Positions 7,192 to 13,405 of a stretch of DNA of 17,968 nt are shown here, piece after piece. Position 1 is the first letter of the stretch. Each line of letters opens with the position of its first letter. The position numbers were made by a program, and so were the translations under genes. The stretch is from the NCBI GenBank assembly GCA_030690855.1, contig JAUYFR010000126.1, positions 1 to 17,968 of the forward strand. The letters run 5' to 3'. The notes beneath the pieces are model-generated. The model saw only the letters and a program-made list of their open reading frames with translations, ran no database searches and was not told the origin of the DNA. The DNA comes from Gallionellaceae bacterium. GTDB lineage: Bacteria; Pseudomonadota; Gammaproteobacteria; Burkholderiales; Gallionellaceae.

Positions 7192-9039
7192 TTACCAAAG
7201 CGATTTTCCTGCAATAAAATCCGGAAGGCCGGTGGCGACAATTGGCAGCCAAGAAATTGCCAATGTGCCCAGAAAAATTGCTAATAAAGCAGGTAGTACC
7301 GAAATCGCAACATAACGAATTGGTTTGCCAAACATGGCCGAAGCGAAATAGATATTCATTCCTGCGGGCGGGCATAGAAAGCCCATTTCCATGCTAGCAA
7401 GGAAAATAATACCAAAGTGAATTGGATCGATGCCGTAACTAAGCGCTACAGGGAGCAAAAGCGGAACCAGAACAACGATGGCCGCGTAAATTTCCATCAA
7501 GGCGCCCGCTGCAAATAAAAATATATTAAGCACTAACAGAAAAACAAATTTATTTGGAATGACGCTTTGCACCCACTCAATCGCAGCATCTGGAATGCCT
7601 GCATCGACCAAAAAATTGGTCAGCCCTAGTGCCATGCCGAGTATCAACATGACACCGCCGATTATTTGCGCACAGTCAGAAAGACTTCCTCCAAGCACCT
7701 TCAAACTCAACTCCCTGTGGGCGAAAGTTTGCGTCAGAATGGCATAAGCAGCGGTTAGTGCGGCGCTCTCAGTAGGGGTTGCCAATCCACTGACCAGCGA
7801 GCCGATAGCAACGAACGGCGCAAGAATTTCCCATTTAGCATCCCAGATCGCAGACTTGACTTTATGTGCGTCAAACTGCTCTAGCTGTATATTTTTTGTC
7901 GATTCGATTCCGCCACGCTTCAAGTAGCCACCAAAAAATAACAAAAAAGCGACCATTACAAAGGCAGGAATGAGACCTGCGAGAAACATACTATTAATCG
8001 GAACACGCGCGATGATGGCGTACATAATTAATGGCACAGAAGGCGCAAGGAGTACACCCAACGCGCTGGCGCTCGTCACTAAGCTGATGCCTCTTTGTTC
8101 TGGGAATCCAGCATTGCGCAACAGTGGTAACAAAAGGCCGCCAAGGGCAAGAATGGTTACACCGCTACCACCCGTAAAGGCAGTAAAGAAAGAACACAGT
8201 ATTGCTGCGGCAATGACCGTACCAGTGACGCCTCCGCCGAATATTGCCGTAAATACTGCACCCAGTCTTTGTGCTGCGCCTGTGCGCGCAAAGATCAGCC
8301 CTGCTAGCGTAAAAAGCGGCAGAGCGGGTAGCGATGGGTTAACTGTAATCTGATAATGGGAGAGTGAAACCGAAGCCAAAGGTAGTCCATCCTGCCAGAA
8401 CAAGGCCAAAGCGAAGCCACCTAAAACCGCAAAAATTGGGGCGCCAGCAAAAAGCACCGCAAAAAGCCAGAGTACCGCCGGCCAAAATAGTAAGTCATTG
8501 CCATCTAACTTATCTGCGAGCAGAAATCCGCAGACAGGCAGTAAAATTCCAAACAGCATTTTAAGCGGCATTGCTGAGAAGCTACGTGCGCCGAGTTTCG
8601 CACCCAGCAACAGAAACCCCATTGGCATCATCGCTTGTATCCACCATGCCGATATGCCGTAGGCAAGTTCATTTGGCGCTTCCATTTCACTGGCAACAAA
8701 ACGCCAGCTTGCCAATGCAAGAATGCCGCATATCAGTGAAGCACTGCCCTTGGCAAATATTTGAACCGCTTTATGGAAGACGCCTTTTCCCACATTATCC
8801 AAGCTACTGCCAAGCGAAGTCAGGTGCCCATTGCGCTCCGCCGCTACGGCACCAAACATGGCCATCACCAGTCCTAGATGCTGGACGAGAACAGGGGCAT
8901 TATCGATTCCCTTTCCCAATAGCGGGCGCAACATAATTTCAATGAGTGGGATAAGCATCATCAGCATCAACGCGGCTGACGACAGCACCTCGTCAAATCG
9001 CCAGAAACTGCGTAGCCGAGAAAGGAAAGCGGAGGTCAC
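7192..9039 (-). CDS. TRAP transporter fused small and large permease subunits (DctQM/TatQM-like)
   Basis: A Q-M fusion in which a four-helix small subunit (about 1-170) joins a large ion-coupled elevator subunit. M-domain motifs, in order, are AGAPIFAVLG, FTAFTGGSGVT, ALGVLLAPSVPLIMY, GLATPTESAALTAAYA and CPPAGMNIYFASAMFGKP. The frame stays open upstream to 9159, but I chose GTG at 9039. This gives 615 residues, starts two bases after the TatP stop (9042-9044), has AAGGG upstream, and begins with a short polar stretch before the first helix. The longer version would overlap tatP by about 118 bases and add a non-membrane arginine-rich tail. The subunit would use a sodium or proton gradient to bring in the ligand delivered by the adjacent binding protein. 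Confidence 0.9.
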   Translation of the reverse strand: MTSAFLSRLRSFWRFDEVLSSAALMLMMLIPLIEIMLRPLLGKGIDNAPVLVQHLGLVMAMFGAVAAERNGHLTSLGSSLDNVGKGVFHKAVQIFAKGSASLICGILALASWRFVASEMEAPNELAYGISAWWIQAMMPMGFLLLGAKLGARSFSAMPLKMLFGILLPVCGFLLADKLDGNDLLFWPAVLWLFAVLFAGAPIFAVLGGFALALFWQDGLPLASVSLSHYQITVNPSLPALPLFTLAGLIFARTGAAQRLGAVFTAIFGGGVTGTVIAAAILCSFFTAFTGGSGVTILALGGLLLPLLRNAGFPEQRGISLVTSASALGVLLAPSVPLIMYAIIARVPINSMFLAGLIPAFVMVAFLLFFGGYLKRGGIESTKNIQLEQFDAHKVKSAIWDAKWEILAPFVAIGSLVSGLATPTESAALTAAYAILTQTFAHRELSLKVLGGSLSDCAQIIGGVMLILGMALGLTNFLVDAGIPDAAIEWVQSVIPNKFVFLLVLNIFLFAAGALMEIYAAIVVLVPLLLPVALSYGIDPIHFGIIFLASMEMGFLCPPAGMNIYFASAMFGKPIRYVAISVLPALLAIFLGTLAISWLPIVATGLPDFIAGKSLW

Positions 9040-9041
9040 CG

Positions 9042-10055
9042 TTATTTTCCCTTGCCAGCGCGATAGTTTTTCAGATGCTTCATTACTTCGTCGAAGGTTT
9101 CGGCTGGCACCATCGTGCCACGGATACGTGGGTAGAGCTTGCTGGCGAGCTCGTCCCATTCACGCATTTGCTCGGGTGAAGGATGATTGACAATTAGGCC
9201 GCGTTTTTTCATCGCATCAACGGCTTCATCAACTTCTTGTCTGGCCTTTGCTCTTATTTGAACGCTGACCTTGTCGCTAGCCTGACGAACAGCACTCTGA
9301 ACTGCAGGCGTCATGTTATCCCAAGCCTGTTTTGTAACAACGAGCGCCCCAACAATGGGCGCCCAGTTAATATCAAGCATATTGGGAGCGGTGTTGTAAA
9401 TCTGACTCGCCAGCGCGAAATACGGCGTGGAGGGCACTACATTGATCATGCCAGTTTGGATAGCAGGCAAAATATCGCTGGTTTCCAATGGCACAGGCGT
9501 AAAGCCAAGGCTCTTCATAATGGACTGCTGCTCAACCTCTGAGCCCCATGCGAAAAACTTCATTTTTTTGTAATCATCAGGACGCACAGCGGCATCCTTC
9601 GAGAAAAATCGCACCCAACCAGCATCGCCCCAAGCAAGCACGACAAAACCTTTGTCCAGAAACTTTTTTTCCATTTCTGGGCGCATCTTCTCTCGCACAT
9701 AATCCACTTCATCCCAACTCTTGAAGAGCAGTGGCATATTCTGCAGAGCTGCGATGGAAGGCTCTATCTCCCGCAAACCCACCACTGATAGTAGTGCGCC
9801 CTGCAACTGCCCAATACGCATACGGCGCGCCAATTCAGCCTCCCCCCCTTGGCTGCCATCAGGGAAAACTCGGAACTTTGCCTCGCCACCTTCAGCCGCG
9901 CGCCAAACTTCCCCCAACTCCATCAGTTGCCGATGGTACAGCGAGTTTTTTGGTGCCAGTGTGCCTATACGCAATTGTTTTTCTGCTGCCCACGTGGCAC
10001 CAGATATAATAAAACTCATTAAAATCAATAAGATACTAAAAATATATTTATTCAT
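9042..10055 (-). CDS. TRAP periplasmic substrate-binding protein, TatP-like (DctP family)
   Basis: A 337-residue secreted binding protein of the DctP family. A clear Sec signal (1-24, cleavage near ATWA-AEK) is followed by the mature fold RIGTLAPKNSLY, a helix with MRIGQLQGALLSVVGL, and LETSDILPAIQTGMINVV. The motif that normally carries the carboxylate-binding arginine (LKGMKIRVP in SiaP) reads YKKMKFFAW, with Phe168 in the arginine position. The later QEN-type motif reads NVVPSTP. Classical organic-acid binding is therefore unlikely. With the TatT-like gene just upstream (33-base gap) it matches the TatP component of TPAT transporters. AAGAG lies before ATG 10055. Unlike the T. pallidum lipoprotein, no lipobox cysteine is visible. 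Confidence 0.88.
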   Translation of the reverse strand: MNKYIFSILLILMSFIISGATWAAEKQLRIGTLAPKNSLYHRQLMELGEVWRAAEGGEAKFRVFPDGSQGGEAELARRMRIGQLQGALLSVVGLREIEPSIAALQNMPLLFKSWDEVDYVREKMRPEMEKKFLDKGFVVLAWGDAGWVRFFSKDAAVRPDDYKKMKFFAWGSEVEQQSIMKSLGFTPVPLETSDILPAIQTGMINVVPSTPYFALASQIYNTAPNMLDINWAPIVGALVVTKQAWDNMTPAVQSAVRQASDKVSVQIRAKARQEVDEAVDAMKKRGLIVNHPSPEQMREWDELASKLYPRIRGTMVPAETFDEVMKHLKNYRAGKGK

Positions 10056-10088
10056 GTGGCTCTTTCGTGATGATGTTCAGTATTTCAA

Positions 10089-11027
10089 CTAAAAAAGATT
10101 GTCTGCAGTTTCTAGCAACCATAGTGCCCGTTCACGCATAACCTCGTTCGGCAAATTTTTCCGCTCCTTGCTAACAGCTAATGCCTGAAGTAGTAGTGCC
10201 TCAAATGCCACACGATCACCTGCGGGCAATGCAATACTTTCGGCCTTGGCAACAAAGACACCGGCATTCTTACCGGCACTGCTAGCTATCGCCTGGTCAA
10301 AAAAAGCGACCGCCTGCTGATTGGAGCCACCAGGTCGAGCCATCTCGAAGTTGCCCATCAGACTAGCTAACGCCCCATCGCCGTAATAGGGCATTTTCTC
10401 CCACGCCAACCTAGCCAGTCTGATTGCCAAAGGCAGATCAGCCACAGCATCTGGGTCATCTTTTGACAGTGATATATATCCGCCCCACGATGCCGCAGCC
10501 CAATACGCCACACCTACCTCACTATTATCCAAGCGTGGCCAGTTTGCAGAATTCGAGCTGGACAGCGCTTTTAGAAAACCCGGCTGATGCTGCTCCAATG
10601 CGGTCATTGCGTGGCGATGCGCGCGTAGATAGAGACGGGCCGCGCGGCCGCGTAATTTATGTGAAGCCTTAACATCCTTTGCTTCGATTCGTTCCGCCTC
10701 GAAAGAAACAAAAGCATAAGCATACTGAGTAAATCCAGCAGCGACTGCTTCTGCTAGTTTGAGATTACCCGATGTCTTGAGTAACACTGATTCAGAAAAT
10801 TTAAGATAAAACGCGCTAGATTCACGCACCAGCTCCAAATCCTCTTCTGTCGCTTGGTCTTGACTGGCAAGTTCGTTGGCGACGCCTTGAACGATCAAAT
10901 AGCGCGGAGTACATGCACAAAGTAGGGTAGAGATAACCACAATTACAAAGAACTTAGATGCCCCCCTAAAACGCATTTCATAAGCATATAAAAACGGGAA
11001 AGATTTTTTTAGTTTTTGAATCATCAT
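10089..11027 (-). CDS. TatT-like TPR lipoprotein, TRAP (TPAT) T component
   Basis: A 312-residue, mainly helical protein matching the TatT family (Treponema pallidum Tp0956), the T component of TPR-associated TRAP transporters. TatT proteins form trimers of TPR-like helical hairpins that work with TatP. The lipobox LCAC with Cys39 follows a hydrophobic segment (about 25-37), so the mature protein should be a lipoprotein. The C-terminal half has repeated helix pairs, such as the WGGYISLSKDDPDA, YGDGALASLMGNFEMARPGGS and KNAGVFVAKAESIALPAGDR regions, typical of this family. An ATG at codon 18 (10976) would give a shorter, more normal signal peptide, but neither start has a good Shine-Dalgarno. 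The gene begins eight bases after ugd and precedes tatP by 33 bases, so co-expression is likely. Confidence 0.8.
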   Translation of the reverse strand: MMIQKLKKSFPFLYAYEMRFRGASKFFVIVVISTLLCACTPRYLIVQGVANELASQDQATEEDLELVRESSAFYLKFSESVLLKTSGNLKLAEAVAAGFTQYAYAFVSFEAERIEAKDVKASHKLRGRAARLYLRAHRHAMTALEQHQPGFLKALSSSNSANWPRLDNSEVGVAYWAAASWGGYISLSKDDPDAVADLPLAIRLARLAWEKMPYYGDGALASLMGNFEMARPGGSNQQAVAFFDQAIASSAGKNAGVFVAKAESIALPAGDRVAFEALLLQALAVSKERKNLPNEVMRERALWLLETADNLF

Positions 11028-11035
11028 GAATGCGC

Positions 11036-12322
11036 TTAGTCTTTTCCAAACAAATCACGGCTATACACCTTATCGGCCACATCTTTGATGTCGTCGGTCA
11101 TGCGGTTGGCCACGATGACATCGGCTTCTTTTTTGAATTGGGCTAGGTCGTTCACCACACGTGAATTGTAAAAAGAGGTCTCATTCAGCACGGGTTCATA
11201 CACGATAACTTCGATGCCTTTGGCTTTGATGCGCTTCATGATGCCTTGGATGCTGGAGGCTCTAAAGTTATCTGAACCTGCCTTCATGATGAGACGGTGA
11301 ATGCCAACAATGGGTTGACGATTTTGTAGGTCGGGCCTAAGTCCGGCGCTTTCTTGTTGGGCTGAAGCCAGACCTACAGAAGAGGTGGCTTCAAAATTAC
11401 CCTCCCCCCCGCCCTCTCCCAGAGGGAGCTGTCGTTTGAGTTTTTTGATGATGTCAAAAGCGATGAAGTCTTTACGAGTGGTGTTGCTATCGACAATGGC
11501 TTGCATGATGTTTTGCGGCACGTCGTTGTAATTGGCCAGCAATTGCTTGGTGTCTTTAGGCAAGCAGTAGCCGCCATAGCCAAACGAAGGGTTGTTGTAA
11601 TGGTCGCCAATGCGCGGATCAAGGCACACGCCATCAATGACCTGTTTGCTATCCAAGCCATGTGTGGCGGCATAAGTATCAAGCTCGTTAAAGTAAGCCA
11701 CGCGCATAGCGAGGTAGGTGTTAGCAAAAAGTTTGATGGCTTCGGCCTCGGTGCTGTCGGTAAACAGGGTGGAGATTTTGATTTTGACAGCACCTTGAAT
11801 CAATAGTCTGGCGAATGTTTCTGCTCGAGCAGAACGCTCGCCAACCACAATCCGTGAAGGGTACAAGTTGTCAAACAGGGCTTTGCCTTCGCGCAAAAAT
11901 TCAGGCGAGAAGATGATGTTGTCACATCCCGTCTGTTGTTTCAGTTTGGCGGTATAGCCCACTGGCACAGTGGATTTGATGATCATCACCGCTTTGGGAT
12001 TAATGCTCATTACGTCGTTGACGACGGATTCGATGGACTTAGTGTTGAAGTAGTTGGTCTCAGGATCATAATCCGTTGGCGTAGCAATGATGACGTATTC
12101 AGCACCCGTATAGGCTTCGACCTTATCCAGCGTAGCTTTAAGATTGAGTGTCTTGTGCGCTAGGTACTCTTCGATTTCGACGTCTTCGATAGGTGACTGC
12201 TTGCGGTTAATCATCGCCACTTTTTCAAGAACGATGTCGATGGCAACCACTTCGTTGTGCTGAGCTAATAACACTGCGTTAGAGAGGCCAACGTAGCCGG
12301 TTCCGGCAATAGCGATTTTCAT
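11036..12322 (-). CDS. ugd: UDP-glucose 6-dehydrogenase with repeat-derived insertion
   Basis: This cytoplasmic enzyme oxidises UDP-glucose to UDP-glucuronate with two NAD+, feeding capsule, LPS or glycolipid synthesis. The Rossmann loop is GTGYVG (7-12), STVPVGYT is at 117-124, EFLREGKALFD at 141-151, and catalytic Cys253 is in FGYGGYCLPKD. The UDP-binding C-terminal domain carries GIHRLIMKAGSDNFRASSI. At 428 residues it is about 40 longer than E. coli Ugd (388). The extra residues (about 298-335, from LPLGEGGGEG to DLQN) fall between the central helical region and the UDP-binding domain. They are encoded by palindromic repeat DNA (11321-11430) that keeps the frame open. All catalytic motifs are intact, so activity is probable. 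A 36-codon ORF ends seven bases upstream, and the TatT-like gene follows after eight. Confidence 0.93.
   Translation of the reverse strand: MKIAIAGTGYVGLSNAVLLAQHNEVVAIDIVLEKVAMINRKQSPIEDVEIEEYLAHKTLNLKATLDKVEAYTGAEYVIIATPTDYDPETNYFNTKSIESVVNDVMSINPKAVMIIKSTVPVGYTAKLKQQTGCDNIIFSPEFLREGKALFDNLYPSRIVVGERSARAETFARLLIQGAVKIKISTLFTDSTEAEAIKLFANTYLAMRVAYFNELDTYAATHGLDSKQVIDGVCLDPRIGDHYNNPSFGYGGYCLPKDTKQLLANYNDVPQNIMQAIVDSNTTRKDFIAFDIIKKLKRQLPLGEGGGEGNFEATSSVGLASAQQESAGLRPDLQNRQPIVGIHRLIMKAGSDNFRASSIQGIMKRIKAKGIEVIVYEPVLNETSFYNSRVVNDLAQFKKEADVIVANRMTDDIKDVADKVYSRDLFGKD
11326..11377. repeat. Dispersed palindromic repeat inside ugd
   Basis: A 52-base element bounded by GTAGGTC (11326-11332) and GACCTAC (11371-11377), perfect inverted ends. 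On the ugd coding strand it contains CTTCAGCCCAACA (complement of 11355-11367) and CCCGACCTAC (complement of 11326-11335). Both strings recur in the same order and spacing class in the intergenic repeat at 15361-15406. It lies exactly in the stretch where Ugd is longer than its E. coli counterpart. Confidence 0.75.
11412..11426. repeat. Short inverted repeat CCCTCT/AGAGGG inside ugd
   Basis: A perfect six-base inverted repeat with a CCC loop, next to a C-rich run (11399-11410). CCCTCTCCCAGAGGG-like sequences are common as intergenic dispersed repeats in beta- and gammaproteobacteria. It lies in the same Ugd insertion as the 11326-11377 element and codes for a Gly-rich stretch, which suggests that two repeat types landed together. 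Confidence 0.55.
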
Positions 12323-12329
12323 ATTTTGC

Positions 12330-12440
12330 TCATATTTTCTGCCGAATACCTAAGCTTTGATAATTCACTAACCAGATCAAGGAATATCGACACCAAAATC
12401 CAGCGATTTTTAAAAAAGAATTTTCTAATGAACTTTCCAT
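12330..12440 (-). CDS. Possible 36-residue small protein or leader peptide upstream of ugd
   Basis: Starting at ATG 12440, this frame encodes 36 residues (MESSLENSFLKIAG... ending GIRQKI) and stops at 12330-12332, seven bases before the ugd ATG. A strong AGGAG (12446-12450, minus strand) lies five bases before the start, much better than the site before ugd itself. The middle (about 10-27: KIAGFWCRYSLIWLVNYQ) is aromatic and hydrophobic and could be a short amphipathic or membrane helix. I recognise no family. It could be a real small protein, or a translated leader that couples ugd translation to upstream ribosomes. The run of short gaps puts it in the same transcription unit. Confidence 0.4.
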   Translation of the reverse strand: MESSLENSFLKIAGFWCRYSLIWLVNYQSLGIRQKI

Positions 12441-12478
12441 CTGCTCTCCTCGCATCACCTTACTTATTCGAACTTTAA

Positions 12479-13135
12479 TTAAATGACCTGTTCAGAGTAA
12501 ATGTCGACACAGCTTTTGCTGTCAAAGATAACCTTTTGATGGTGCTTTATTCGCATCGAAATAGGTGCGAATTGAATGAGAGATGATCTAATCTCAGGCC
12601 CTTTTTGATTTGGGTATTTGCAAGCCACATAGTTGCGCCCCCGCCCAGATTTTGAAAGTCCAAATTTCAGTCTATCTAGCCAACCCCAAGACTCAATAGC
12701 CATTGGTGGTAAAAATAAAATCAGTGAATGCCTACTGAATGAGTTTTTTTCGTGATCAATAACCTTGAAGTTATCCGCAAGCATAATTTCAGAAACCAAG
12801 CTCCATGAAAAATGCTTAGCATCTCTACTAAGAATGGTGTTAAGCGTTATTCCCGCCGTGTCTGCAATAAACACAATTGCGCCATCATCTTGTAAAAACT
12901 GTTTCGCACGTTGTGGAATCCGAATCAGAATAGCTCCCCCTAAAAGTAACAAAGCGGCACAAATTAACGCGATGAAAGTGTTGGGCAGGACAGCTTGTGA
13001 TGAGGTAATTTTCAGATAAAAAATAGCTGGTGGAATAAAACAAAAAAACGCCATCATTACTAAGAAAGCAATAGCCCCCCATTTCTCTCGGAAGACAATT
13101 GCTTTTTCGCTATTAATGGTCGTTTGAAGCTTCAT
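12479..13135 (-). CDS. Unknown two-TM membrane protein
   Basis: A 218-residue protein I do not recognise. Two membrane segments lie near the N-terminus (about 19-41, WGAIAFLVMMAFFCF..., and about 49-72, VLPNTFIALICAALLLLGGAILI). A soluble C-terminal part of about 145 residues is rich in beta-type sequence (GAIVFIADTAGITLNTI, FSWSLVSEIMLADNFKVID). This layout, two helices plus a small beta domain with an F-x-W-x-x-V-S-E-I motif, resembles bacterial membrane proteins with a PH-like domain, but that is only an architectural impression. It is the first gene of the short-gap minus-strand run, 38 bases before the small ORF. The start is ATG 13135 with no strong ribosome site. No signal cleavage is seen. 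Confidence 0.65.
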   Translation of the reverse strand: MKLQTTINSEKAIVFREKWGAIAFLVMMAFFCFIPPAIFYLKITSSQAVLPNTFIALICAALLLLGGAILIRIPQRAKQFLQDDGAIVFIADTAGITLNTILSRDAKHFSWSLVSEIMLADNFKVIDHEKNSFSRHSLILFLPPMAIESWGWLDRLKFGLSKSGRGRNYVACKYPNQKGPEIRSSLIQFAPISMRIKHHQKVIFDSKSCVDIYSEQVI

Positions 13136-13293
13136 GAGATCGCCCAGTGATGAGATCGGTTCACAAGTGGATCAAAGTGACCACGATAGGCTTTTCAAAT
13201 TAGCACGAAATCTTTACGAGATTATTTCAGTCACTTATTGCTACTGATACTTGATTTACCTCCATTGCCTCACTTCATCAATTAAATTTAACT

Positions 13294-13315
13294 ACCACCA
13301 GCAAAAGCAGGTGGT
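13294..13315. other. Hairpin between the pyruvate kinase and unknown gene
   Basis: Arms ACCACCAGC (13294-13302) and GCAGGTGGT (13307-13315) pair with one mismatch around an AAAA loop. It lies about 90 bases past the pyruvate kinase stop, in the 270-base gap before the next minus-strand gene. On the minus strand it is followed by AGTTAAATTTAATT, which has no clear T run. It may be a weak terminator or a transcript-stabilising hairpin. A second weak pair, GGATAG/CTATCC, lies nearer the stop, at about 13354-13378. Confidence 0.35.
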
Positions 13316-13405
13316 TTAGACCTTTTGAAACTCGATAACGAAAAAAGCTTTTTGGATAGTCGCTATTTTTTTCTATCCATGAGATGGGTAAGTTTGCATG
13401 AGCGC

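Noticed and set aside
9040..9159. Upstream extension of the TRAP permease frame
   Set aside because: It overlaps tatP in another frame and adds a polar arginine-rich tail. GTG 9039 sits two bases after the tatP stop with AAGGG upstream.
11374..11793. Second open frame (139 codons) on the ugd strand
   Set aside because: Out-of-frame shadow of ugd; low-complexity product.
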